From positions 17,124,120 to 17,188,119 of the forward strand of contig CP053149.1 in NCBI GenBank assembly GCA_014607495.2: 64,000 bases of DNA, in the 5' to 3' direction. The stretch comes from Carposina sasakii (Eukaryota; Arthropoda; Insecta; Lepidoptera; Carposinidae). The position numbers were made by a program, and so were the translations under genes. A model generated the notes under the pieces. The model did not search any database. It was not told the DNA's origin and worked only from the letters and a program-made list of their open reading frames with translations. The number at the start of each line of letters is the position of its first letter. Within the stretch, counting starts at the first letter, position 1. This document shows positions 35,282 to 47,900 of this stretch, piece by piece.

Positions 35282-35714
35282 CATGAAGAAGGCATAAAAG
35301 AGGAGGTGGGACTATGAACTGAGTCGTGTGGAAATCGTAAGGCCATGTCGTCATGATAGGGGCGGAGCTTCAGCGCCAGTGTAACGCAGTAGCTGTAACC
35401 ACACGCTTGTGCTCCGAAATGTAACCGTATTAAAATTACAAAGACACTAGCGCTTTTATCATCTTACTTTTTTCACTAAAACGTAGTATAATATTGCCAT
35501 CTAGCGATGAGTAATTGCACTTGTAAAAGAATCTTGAACCATATTGATAATGAGCAAGTAGTTTGACTAGTCACTACAAGGTGGTTTCTATGTAAATGGG
35601 CAGGGCTACAGTGTTCAATGCTCCTCTCGTCCCATACTTCTCCCCGCTCCGCGGCACACTATTTCTGTATGAAAATATACTTAGCTGCTACTCCTCTTTT
35701 ATTTCTTCTCCATG
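35282..35714. mobile_element. MITE family 1, copy 3
   Basis: The fullest of the three copies (see 8529 and 15576). It has CATGAAGAAGGCATAAAAG on the left and CTCTTTTATTTCTTCTCCATG on the right, apart from minor changes. Confidence 0.8.
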
Positions 35715-36017
35715 GTTTTTACATTAATGGTACTGTACTGTGCTGTTCTATAAAGTAGTTATATTCTTAAGGTATTCAAAATATCGTTAATTATCTTTAA
35801 GTATAACGGAGTGGAGCCAAGCTCCCGTATTGGAATCTGGTAGTAAGGTAAGGAAGGACCCAGTCCTTCGTGTGTTTCATGTGTTCAAACAGGCACTGTT
35901 TGTTTCTCTGTTGGTGTTATCTGTGACTAGTTTATGTAGGTATAAATACTTAGCCAATTTTTTTGAATAAATTGATTATACACTGTTGCTTAACACAGAA
36001 GTTTTATTTTCTATATA

Positions 36018-37312
36018 CGAGGGCTGTTTGATAAGTCGTTTTAAAAAGTAATTTTTTTTAAATTTTTTTTAAACAATTTACATTTTATTCTCAACATAGT
36101 CTCCTTTGAGGGCCAAACACTTGTTCCAGCGAGTTTTCAATTTTTTTATCCCCTCCAAAAAATACGTTTTGTCGAGGTCTTCAAAATAGGCGTTTACACC
36201 AGCGATGCAGTCCTCATTTGTCAAAAATTTTTGCCCTCCAAGCCATCTTTTCAGATTTGGGAATAGGTAATAATCGCACTGAGCTAGATCCGGCGAATAC
36301 GGAGCATGCGGAACCAGTTCGAAGCCCAACTCGTGGATTTTGGCCATTGCAATAGTTGACGTGTGCACTGGGGCATTGTCTTGATGAAAGAGGACTTTCT
36401 TGGGGGACAATTTTGGTCATTTTTCCAACAATTCGGCATTAAAACGGTCCAATAACTCTGCGTAATAACGGCCAGTGATAGTCTTTCCCTTTTCCAAGTA
36501 ATCAATCATAATGATTCCTTCGCCATCCCAGAAGACTGTCGCCTTGACCTATCCAGCCGACAAAACAGTCTTGGCCTTCTTTGGGGCACGTTCACCAGTC
36601 GCCATCCATTGTTTTGATTGCTGTTTTGATTCAGGTGTATAATGATGGACCCAAGTTTCGTCCACAGTGACAAATCGACTCAAAAAATTCCGAGGATTAC
36701 GCTTCATCATATCCAAACACAGTTTTGAAATTCGCTTTCTTTCGTGTTTTTGTTCGATTGTCAACAAACGTGGCACCCATCGTGCAGACAGCTTTGTCAT
36801 ACCCAAATCTTCATGCAGGATTTTATGTACTCGCTCAGTGGAGATGCCTGTGTTCTCAGCTATTTCACGCACCTTCACTCGGCGGTCGTCGAGTACAATA
36901 TTATGGACTTCTTCAACAACATCCTCAGTAGTGACTTCGATTGGGCGACCAGAGCGTGGAGCATCAGATGTGCTTGACCGACCACGTTTAAAATCATTTA
37001 TCCAGTTATAAAGTCTGCAACGTTGGTGCGTTAGTGCCATGAACAGAATCAAGTTCAGTTTTTATTGTGGCAGCACTGCAACCCTTCATAAAAAAATGTT
37101 TTATAACGGCACGAAATTCAGTTTTTTCCATAGTTGTTGAATATTTACGAGTGATCACAGTTAAACAATGGTTATACTGACAAAAACTTGTTTTTTGATG
37201 CTGAATTTTTGACAGTCTTCATTTGAAAGATTGTGCCTGCCAGTGTTAACGCCATTTACCAGAAAAAAGGTTTTACAAATAGTTTTTAAAAGGACTTATC
37301 AAACAGCCCTCG
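36018..37312 (-). mobile_element. Mariner transposon, inactive
   Basis: A 1295-bp element with terminal inverted repeats CGAGGGCTGTTTGATAAGTC on the left and, in reverse complement, the same 20 bases followed by C on the right. It is flanked by TA on both sides. It has the size and structure of a full-length mariner. The transposase gene on the minus strand is broken (see 36078-37131). Confidence 0.95.
36078..37131 (-). pseudogene. Mariner transposase, D,D34D type, with disabling mutations
   Basis: Reading on the minus strand from an ATG at 37131, the N-terminal helix-turn-helix region is followed by the linker GRPIEVTTEDV, and then three catalytic segments: VDETWVHH (first Asp), FHQDNAPVH (second Asp) and SPDLAQCDYYLFP (third Asp, with 34 residues between the second and third). 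The frame is disrupted by a one-base shift near 37035-37050, an in-frame TAG near 36548 and an in-frame TGA near 36412. In a working copy the last would be a Trp codon. All catalytic aspartates are retained. The protein would be about 345 residues. The wide spread of damage shows that this copy cannot make transposase. Confidence 0.92.
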
Positions 37313-38996
37313 TATAACAGACCCTATATAATGTGGTCGATTCTTATCATGAGTCATGACGTACTTAAACATAAACTTAAAAATAGTAATGTCTGTCCCT
37401 CTCCGATTGTTACGGTACAGGTAAAACAAATTTTAGGTTTATGTTTAAGTGTGGTCAGATTCGACAGATTCGACGAATGTAAAAATATAACCATACTAGG
37501 CATGCTCTGCCATACACTAAACATAACATAAGATAAGTTAGACAATGTTACTTTGACAGGTATTCCTTATACTCTGCTCTGTACAATGTCGCGTTTATCG
37601 GGTGTATAACAAAGCTGTCTGTCCATCGGAGTGAATCGATGCTACGGAGCGGAGAATCGTAAAAATATTAACAAATGGGATTGTGAGACTGGATCTGACC
37701 CGATATTTTATACAATCCTATTCTCCGTTTCTCCGCTCTACAGCTTACACCGGCTATTAGTACTCTACAGCTTGCAACGGCTCTTTTACTCTATGGCTTT
37801 ATATACGTACGAAGCGTACGAATACTGGCGTGGCATGGTGGCCAGCCCTGCTCTATGTGATGCCCCCCACATAAATTGACTTTACGAACAAGATTTCGTG
37901 ATTTTGTATGAGTGATTGGAAGTTCCATTTAATTTCTCTAGTCGTCCTCACTCGTCAGGACGCTCGGCTAATCTAAGGCTAGGTTCACACGGCATTGGCC
38001 TGCACGTTTTTTTGCAGTATATATGTCTTCACGAATAAATATTATTATGTGTATTTTTATTCTTTTCGGAAAATGTGGGTATTCTGATGCTGGTTATTCG
38101 GCTGTGCGGTCACCATCCGCTCGCACTCGTAAACCGACCACTATTACTCGCAACCGCGACTTTGCGTGTGCCTTGCACCCTATGCATGAACAAGACCGTT
38201 AGGGACACAACCCTTGATGTACCTATGGAAAGATGATTAACTTGAAACCAGAGCCTTAGAAGAAGCTGTAGCCAGCACCGGATGACGAAGGTGAGTGGTG
38301 TTATATCTAGGTAACTACATGAGTTATGCGATCCACATAAGTTTCGAGAATTTCCGTTCCGTAGTAAACTAGCTCAATTCGTAATTATTAAATATAAGTT
38401 CATTCTACTTTAGCTTTATTCGTCTCCACATTCTTGCGACCTTTCTTTGTCTACCTACCCTAAAACACCGTAAATGATGAACTTGATGAAATAAAAAGAA
38501 AATGATAAAACCAGTGACGTGTTTATAGGTAGACGCGGGGTTTCATAATGAAATCTTTATACAAAGTGGCACCAGTAAATCGATGTAAACGTAATAGCTG
38601 CATTAGATTAGATTTTTAAACTTGAATCTTATGTAGTTACCAAAAGACTCGACTTTGCTTGTATCAATTTATGACAATAGATGCCCAGCCATACAATTGA
38701 GCATTGAGCAGTTATTTGTGTCATTTTTTGAGCGCTGTCACTAAATCTAGTTATAATTCATCTAAGGATAAAACTGAGGATAAAACCTCGTAAAGTGACA
38801 TAATAAAGAAGAAATTAAAAAGAAAACGGTCCGTCTTTGTGACGTTGCTTCTTCTGCGTAAGTCATTGTCAAATGTTAGTCAAATGCTGAACTGGAAAGT
38901 TGACTGCAAAATATGGTTTTTATTAATTTTTAGGATAATCGATATGAAACTGCTATAATAATTGATAATTTTATATGTTAGCGTATATCGGAAGCC
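37313..38996. other. Intergenic DNA upstream of the first coiled-coil gene
   Basis: No gene is supported. A diverged trace of MITE family 6 lies near 37395-37475. The last 120 bp before 38997 contain TTTTTAGGATAATCGATATG, which could be a 3' splice site of a 5' UTR intron, and the start codon context is AAGCCATGG, a good initiation context. Confidence 0.35.
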
Positions 38997-41900
38997 ATGG
39001 AGTTAAATATGATAGAATGTGAGACGGCAGAGAGGGACGTTGACGAGCAGGCCATGTGTGTTTGTAAGGGAGGCCCTACTCTGGACATCCTGCAAGAGGT
39101 GCACAGGATATACGAGGAGAGATTGGAGAAGATTGAGAGTTTAGGTGGACCTCTCATGTTGAAGGTAAGGAGAGTAAATAGTTAGACATGGACGTTTATA
39201 AGTACCTACTTACCTAGTCACATTGGAGAAAGCGGCAAAGAGATTGCTCGCTCGCTATTCCTTTAAATTTTTATTTAAAGCGAAGGAAATAACGATCATG
39301 TCTATCCTTATGCCACTGTTGTAAGACTAGCATATAGAATAGATAGAAAGACCTCATGAATATAATTAGAAACGCGTAGAGGCGCCATATCTCTTCTATA
39401 ACCTACTGTATCTAGAGTAGGTCTAGTACTTAGCAGATAGAAATTATCTAAATATATTATGGTATAGGAACATATGGTAGCCACCTATAATGACCGCATG
39501 TATGTATATCTATCGATGTTTGTTTCTAAGTCCTTAATCTTTATTGAAGTGCACATACATAATGTTTTGTATTTATGAGACAAGAGGGATTCGGAATACT
39601 ATGTGTAGAATTCGTGTGTGTGTGAATATCCCCATTTCGGGAGCACAGTGTCTATAAGGGAGATCTCACAGCCACGTGTAGCATAGCGGGGCCAGATGTT
39701 AACGATCAGTGACAAGTTGCTAGCTCATCGCCTGAGAGAATCACACGAAAGGAAATGCAGCTGATGTATTCTAGTAAAGCCTCGCATCAGTACGGGAAAG
39801 CAGCAGGTGTGTAAATATTTAAAAGCATGTACCGGCGGCCCCCAGCGGCAGGTGGGCGTGCTGCAGGCGTGGGTGTCGGACCTGCTGGCGCAGAACGCGC
39901 TGCTGACGCGCGCCGTGCAGAGCCTGGAGCAGGACGCCACTGCCGGCGTGCTGCTGGAGCGCCGGCGGCACCGGGAGGTCAGTGCTGCAGGCGTGGTGTC
40001 GGACCAATAGTTACTTGACTTGGGTGTGACTTCGCATGCAATACGATCGAATAGAAGTCGGAAAGCCTCCATCTCCGATTTGACCTTTTATTTCCAGTGA
40101 AACATGGTAAGTACTTAGATAGCCACAATTTTGATCTTGTAACTTGGCGGAACTAACACGTTCTATATTAAGTTTTATAAAAACTATATAAAAAAAGTTT
40201 TTTATTCCCTTGACGCATAGGCAAGATATTTTTAGGTTGCATTGCATGCAGCAAAGCTTAGATAAGGTTTAACGGATAGATTGATCGCAGTGAAACTCGT
40301 GGTTAATAAGAAGAATATTAATGAAGTGCAACGTGCAATTGTTTAGCAGCCGTAAACATTTCATGCCCGTACTGGATGCGCTGTCAGTTCGCTGTGTGAA
40401 GAACTGATCGGTGTCTCTAAACACTGATAACGAGTATCTCCGAAGCTCACGGGGCGGCCCTCGTTCTGTGCGCATCGTGCGCACCGCCTGTCACTAAGAG
40501 TGGCGTGTCGCAGGAGACGGCGGAGCTGCGCGCGGAGGCGGCGGCGCTGCGGCGGCGGCTCGCGCGCAAGGACTCGGACCTGCGCGGCCTGGTCGAGGTG
40601 CTGCGGCGGCTGCGCGAGTTCGACTACTGCACCACCGACGGCATACACTTCTTCGAGATCACCGACTCGGACATCTTCGGCCCTGTTGGATTGTAAGTCT
40701 CTTTTGGTTATAGCTGTTGTAGATTATCCGCTACTTCTGTAGTTTGTACCTCTATGTTGTTGTAGAAAAAGCCTTAAAACCAGAGATAATATATCATATC
40801 TTTTAGGCTTTTACGATTAGTTATATGCCCTTTAGTTTGTGGAGAGCAACTATACAATCACTAGTTAAAAGTGCTAGTATACCTATAACTACCGAAACAG
40901 ACTCATCTTCTTATCCCTTACGATGTTGTGAGTAGGCCAACTTGGGCCGTATGCAGTCTTCTATAGTTCTAACGTTAGGGTTTACCTCCGTAGAGCCCCC
41001 TCTCCGAAGTACCAGACCAATCTGGAGTGCGGAGACGACGAGCGCAGCAAACGGACACAGTACAGGAGCAAACCCAGTCGACGGTTCAGAGTGGCATGAC
41101 GACTATACAGTTATATTGTTTTTATATACTCTTTTAATATACACTTTTTGGTTGTCTCTTTGCGTTTTTATTTTTAAACTGTCGATTTTGATATATACCT
41201 ATAGTAGTTATATTTAAGATGAATGTAGTTTTCAATACACAGAGAACGATTACGGGCAACCTAAGACACGATGACACGACATAATAATGATGAACGATGT
41301 GATAATTTACTGTGGCAATATTTTATAAGGAAAAGTTCTTCATTCATAAAATTTTACATAAAGCCTATTATCGTGTGAGGACTTAAACAATTTAGAAGAA
41401 CAAATGTTTCAAACGTACGTAAACTAATAATATGTATCAACAGACGACATTAGTTATGCAATATGTTAAAGAAAAAACTTTGCAACTTCCTTCTGTTAAG
41501 CAGATTACGCAGAACATAATAGAAAAGGAAATCCATTGTATTTTCTGACTATCTTTCAGAGTGGACAAAAGAAGAAGGTTTGTGAGAAGGTGACCGAGCT
41601 CAAGATATTGAACGACACGCTGCAAAAAGAGAATGTTAATAAAGATAGGTAATTCCTTTATTTATTTTATAATCTTCCCTAAGTCCAGCAATTCGCAAGA
41701 ACCCATGCTTGTAACATGTATGTGTATGTTTTAGGGAGATAAGACGTCTGAATAAAGACATGCAGCAATATGAACAGACTATTATCAACCTGAGGAATGA
41801 AATGTGTAGCCATTATTCCGGGTAAGGTAACTTAACACGACATTTTTTATGTATCTAGAACACTATTTTACATTTGCTTACCTTATTATATTATGCAGGG

Positions 41901-44900
41901 ATATTCCGAAAAAAGATGCCCAAGTGATGGCGGGCATGTGCTGCGTCGGTCGAGAGGTACGCAACCGTTACGTTTCTGTAAACTGGTCCAAACACAACAT
42001 TATGTATATTTATTTCACTTTATTGGTTAAGTTAGGTATATGTAGGTACATAAATAATGTGAGGTCGAGATGGTGTGTACCTATTCTTTTATTTAAACTC
42101 GTGAGATGTTGACGCAAGAGAACCTTCTAAGCCCAAGCGCGCACTGGCGGCCGCTTGACATTTCGGTAATCTGCTGCTTGGCCGCCAGTGCACGCTTAAG
42201 CCTCTAGCTAGCTTGTACCTACCCAGCTGACAGCTACGATTTATCTCAACATATCACTGATACAAAAATAGGAGCTTAAAGTAGACAATAATAAAGTTTA
42301 ATCTTTGGGTATTAGTGGGACTGAGAACGGGTTACTACTGACGATTTTAATGGTCTCTGATCGTGAGTTGTCAGATTGGAAGGTTAGCGTAGGGCCCGTT
42401 GGTAGTCCAAGCCCAGATCGAGAGTCAGCGGGAGTAGTTATGATGTCGGCGCGTGCGCGTGTGCTTGTAGCGCGGCGACGAGGGCGAGCTGGAGCCCGTC
42501 AAGGACTGCGGCGCGCCCGCCGCGTACTCCGCCCGTCTGCCGGACTCGCAGGGCGCTCTCAAGGTTAGTCCCTATCTGATTGCTTCACGCATTGACATGT
42601 GATTACTCGCAATTCATCCATCCACCTAATAAGTGTGCGGATTATTCCTAAACCTTTCCTCGCTTTCTTTAACGCTTAAGCCTCAAGCTTTAGCCTTAAT
42701 TTCGTCGCGACATTCCTTAGCCTTCCTACGATCCTGTCGTCACATGAAAGGATAAAGAGGAGATACTGTTTTAATAGATTTGAAACCGTCGTTAATGTGA
42801 ACTGCACAGTGTGAACTGGCAAATATTAGCCTCCTACCTACACATAGTCACCCTTCGCATCGGCTGTATTTCCTATAAATAAACTGACGACAACGTCTCT
42901 CTGTGGTGATTCAGGGTAGTTCCGGAACGGTATTTTCTCCGAACAAACCTAGGCGATAACGTCCCTCTGTGGTGCTGCAGAACGGTTCCGGCGCGAGCGT
43001 GCGCGCGCTCCGCGCAGACAACGCGGCGCTGGGCGAGGAGCTGGCGAGCGCGCGGCGCGTGTGTGTGGCGCTTAAGGCGCAGTGGCGCGCCGCCGAGCTC
43101 AGTTCGCGCTTCAAGGACGAGATCATCCGCGAGATGCGCCGTCAGCTCAGCCAGGCCAAGGCCAAGGTGGGCGCGCCACGAGACGTTTTTCACTTTATCC
43201 TCTGTACAATAATGTGCTTTTTCAGCTATGTTTGCCCAGCTAGCGCCATCATATAGATAGCATGCGTGCATATGCAAGACCGTGATCGTTTTACGGTGCC
43301 GACATGTGGAAAGATTCTTCATTGCCGCTTCATAACTGCATAACTGTAGCACTGCTTGCTTCATTGCTGGTTGCTCTAACGGATCACTTGTTTTTTCAGC
43401 TTAAAAATAGCGCAAACAGTCTGAAGACGTCGTCGATGGGTTCTCAAAACATGGATCGTGAGTCGTCGTCGCCGCCCGGGCGTGCGCCCCGCGCCGCCCC
43501 ACCGCGCGCGCCCGCCCGCCCCGCGCGGGCTCTGTCCACGCCCGAATGCCGCACCTTGGAGATACGAATCCCGCTCTCTGATGATGCTCTCTCTAACCAG
43601 ACTTAAATGTTTATTATGTAGTTTTAAAGTTTTGATGTTTAGTGTTATTCGTACTTATTGTTTTTATTACTCATACCTAATTATATTAGCTTTTTCGTTC
43701 GACTCGGAGGACCAAATATATATATTTGGAAAAGTGAAAAAGGTAGGTATATTCATTTATTTATGATATCCACTCTAATCTGTAGCTTCTTATTGTGTTT
43801 GGACCAAATTTTAAATACTTAAGTTGACATTTAATTTTGTACCATTCACATTCTTTACCTATTAGCTGGTGTATATTGCAGTGCAAATCGACCGGCACGA
43901 ACACACTCCCTGCACCGGAGCCCTTCACGAGCGCGCTAAGGTTCGCGAGTACCGAAGTCACGGGACAGACCAGCTTCGCTGTTAAGGCCGCAAGTGGAGC
44001 CCGAAACCAGGAAAGTTCCGCAGTTAAGCTCGCAAGTGGGACTCGTAACCAGGAAAGCTCCGCGGTTCAGACGGCAAGTGGCTTCCGAAACCAGGAAAGC
44101 CTCTCAGTTAAAGCTACCATTTGCGAAAGCGCTCAAAGTACCAAGGAGAAATCCGGCGCGAAGTCTGGGACCTGCCCGTGTGGCGGGGCGGGGCCGGGCC
44201 GGGGGCAGTGCGCGTGCGGCGCGGCCCCGGGGCGACTCGACACCTCCGGCGAACGAGTATGTGGCCGCGTTATGCATAGTATCTAGTGTAGTTCTACTAC
44301 TTGTAGTTCTACTAGTGTGAATAGATGGTTGTGGCTTTTTGTTCATATTTAGGTTAGTTATTGATATCGAAATGCAGTTCTATCTATAGAAATAATAAAA
44401 AATCGTATAAGAAATCTTATGACGCATGCAAGACGTACCGATCATTGACAAAGCTTTATGCTAACTTGAAACTTTCCTGAACTTCACCCAAGACTTGTCA
44501 GTTTTGAGTTACTTTAGAGAAATTATTTACCACTGTATCAGCCAATTTCATTACAAATAGTTATATAGGTACCTAAATGGCCAGTAGATACAATCACGAA
44601 AATCTTAATTTCTGACCAGCACTCTCCTCCGATCGTGACAGCAGAGGGCAGTGAGGGGGCGGGCGCGGGGCGCGCGGGCGTCACGGGAGGCGCCGGGTGC
44701 ATTTTCCCCGGCGTGCCTAACCTTATGGAGCACTTCAAGGCGCTGCAGGAAGAAAAGGATAAGAGAAAGTAATTTATCTAAATCTTGCAATGTAAAGGTA
44801 GCGCTTGGAATAGTTCCATTAGATCAGATAGGTAGAAAAGTTTTTCTTCGATTTTCGTGAATAACCACTACTGATAACGCTAGGACGGAGCGTATAAGCC

Positions 44901-47900
44901 TTACATACTGGTAATAGATAGGTGATTAGTAGCTATTATTTATTTATGTCATGAACCTTCAGGTGGGGTTTCCGCGATTTATTTAGATTTAGATAAGGGT
45001 TATCATTTTTTTTTGGGTTTAACATCATATTTTCTATCACATCTGCTGCAGCTGCTGGATGTTGACCAAAATTTTAAATAAAATAGGTGCTTGGGTACTT
45101 GTATTAAGCCACCAGAGAAAAAAGGAAAGCCTACAAAATTTCATAGAAGACGCCCTATTAGAGTGGAAGCGTCTGCAGGAAAGAGCCGCCCAGGGTCTGT
45201 GGAAAGGGTTCGGAACATATTCGATGGCAAGTACGTATCTTTCTTAATTTCAATTTCAATCTGAAAGTATTAATAAATTTGTTCGCCATATTTAAGTACC
45301 ATACATAAAACCTGAAACAGATTTATGTAAGACACTGTTTTATTTTTATTCAGATGCAATCGATCTTGTACAAAATCGCCTAAAGCCAATGTGGCGCAGG
45401 ACAAAACAATGTTATCAGATAAGCCTATGAAGAAACCTCCGGAAAAGAAACCGATAGAGAAGAAAACTCCAGAAAACAAATCAATCAAAGATAAGAATGA
45501 CACCCGTACAGAAGGGAACAAAAACGAGAAGACAGTCTTGGGCGGCAAGTATGTACTAATAACTACTCATAATATATTAGGTATTATAACTGTAATTATC
45601 TAATATCTATACACATTTTAATTCTTCCAACGTCTAAATAACTTGCTTTATTTGTGATTGCCTTCAGTTTCAAACAAAAATGTATTAACGCCTCCGTACT
45701 GACGCGGGATACTAACGGGCAGTCCAAAGCAACAACGAAGCAAGATATAACAGATGAGTTGTCTTCTTCGGATCCAAAGTGTCCGAACCTAGTGTGTCCG
45801 GGGTTGCGGGGGGTAGGACCTTGCCCTACACTTACGGGGCTAAAGGACTCTGCTAGTAGTTTGGATGAAGATGCGATGGTACAAGACCAGAAACTTAAGG
45901 ATGCTGGCATTATTCGGTAAGACATGTTGCAAATAAAATATGCATCTTTCGTGCAATATCTGTTGCGAGTTTAGGACTCTGTCATGATCTATTTGTTGCT
46001 TTATTATATAGATGCAGGCTCCCAAAGTGTTGGAGCTCCAAGCCAAGTCAATCAAAATCAAAACAGGTAGCAGATGCGTCTGCACAAGATAAAGATGATT
46101 CAAGTTGTTATAACACAAGTTGTCCGGCTATGAAGGGAGTAGGAGAATGTCCGAGTACCATTGGCGAAGAGGATCGGGAGGCCGGAGCGGACGGGTCAGG
46201 CGGCAATGATTTAACCGAGAGTGCGACAGACCTATACGAACCTCCAAGTTGTTCCATCCTATTACAGGAAGATAGTCTTGCTTCGAAGGCAACACTTGAT
46301 ATTGATCCTGAAGGAATCTCGTGGTTTAACAGATGTGGTAAAAAGTGTCCCGGCACTAAAGATTCGGAAGTAAAATGTTCTGTGTTGGAAACACTTGGTC
46401 GTAAGGCTCGGAAACGAATCATATCTTCTGAACCTATAGGACCTGATATTCTAGGTGCTCGTTCTATTGGTCAATGTCGCCAGAAGTGCCCGAGTATAAC
46501 GATGCGCAATACTAAGGAAGCGATTAGGGACGATAATAAAGACGATGACTCCGAAAAGGATTACAAATCATTTTCGAAAGTTCTTAAACCCTCAAAAGAA
46601 GTGGTTAGTGAGAATAAATCTCCCAGATACTCCGTACAAAATCAATTCATGTGTCCTTCTATGCAACTTGACAAAAATTGTTCAAAATCATGCGTAAAGA
46701 ATTCAAAACCTAGAAGGTTCTTCCAGAGGTCAAAGGATTCCGAGAAAAAAGACCAAGTCAGGGGCTGCAAGTGCTTGGAAGAGATGTTGCGGAGGGAAAA
46801 AATGGCGGAGACGCGTAAGGACGCCACGGACACTGCGGAAGAACAGTTTCAAGATGCTTTTGATTTTGAAGATGGGTGAGATTATTTTAATATTTTCTTA
46901 AATCAATCAACTTTACCTGTGCTTACTTCGGTAGCTACTTACTCTCTTAGCTTCGACCTCAAAGTTTTAAATCCTGTTACATACAGAAACTGGCCATCTA
47001 TCTGGGTTATTCAGTACAGTTTTGTTGATTAACTAATCAACAAAATGTATCTTTATTTTAACTTTCAGTAGTATTATTATATGGTTTTAAATTAGGGTGA
47101 TGATTAAACCACCACCTGAAAGCACTCCAGAGGAAGAGCCAGCTATCACTCCGGTGAGGAGAACGACTAAGACGCTCAGCACTATTATAGATGAATTTAA
47201 AGACGCCGAATTACACGACGGGTGAGATTATCTTATTGGTATAAAACAAGCTTTAGGCATTGTACTTATGCGAAAAAATGTTGAGGTTTAAGCAGATCTC
47301 CTTTCTATCTTCTTCTTCTTCAGCCTATTGCAGTCCACTGCTGGACGTAGGCCTCCCCCAGGGCACGCCACAAGGCTACTGCCACAGGGGGGTTTGCCCA
47401 TAGTCACCACGCTGGGCAGGCGGGTTGGTGACCACTGATTGACTGAACGGTGACTCCTTTCTATAATCTCATAAAATATTAACTTTCTACAGGGAGACAG
47501 AGGTGCAACCTATATCATCAGAACCTGAGTCCTATGATGCGTCGGGAGTAGAGTCTCATCCCTCAGAATCAGAGCCATATAAAACAGACCCTGAGCCTTA
47601 TTTATCGGAACCCGAGTCACGCCCATCAGAACCTGAGATCAATCAATCTGAACCCGAGTCTCGTCCATCAGAACCTGAGGTCAATCAATCGGAACCAGAA
47701 GCCGAGTACCGTCTACCGGAACCTGAGTCTCGTCCATCGGCACTTGAGTCTCACTCATCAGATCCTGAGTCCCGGCCATCGGAACCTGAGCAATTATCTG
47801 AGGGGACTGGCAAGGGCCGCACCGTCAGTAACGTTGGGGTGACATCTTCAAGGCAGGACGCCACGTAAGTGCAAGTAGAACGACTCTGCGGCATAAACAG

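Noticed and set aside
40500..40742. Arg-rich frame (CRRRRRSCARRRR) over exon 3
   Set aside because: Shadow frame of the GC-rich coiled-coil exon. The other frame joins neighbours in phase.
43994..44320. Frame ending in a hydrophobic tail (VVLLLVVLLV) that looks like a tail-anchored protein
   Set aside because: It is the shifted frame of exon 11. The differences between the 14-residue repeats are mostly synonymous in the other frame, and the hydrophobic part lies beyond the GTATGT donor at 44257.
45059..45247. Frame MLTKILNKIGAW across exon 13
   Set aside because: It is out of phase with the neighbouring exons. The frame KCLGTCIKPPE gives matching phase on both sides and repeats the cysteine motif of the next exon.
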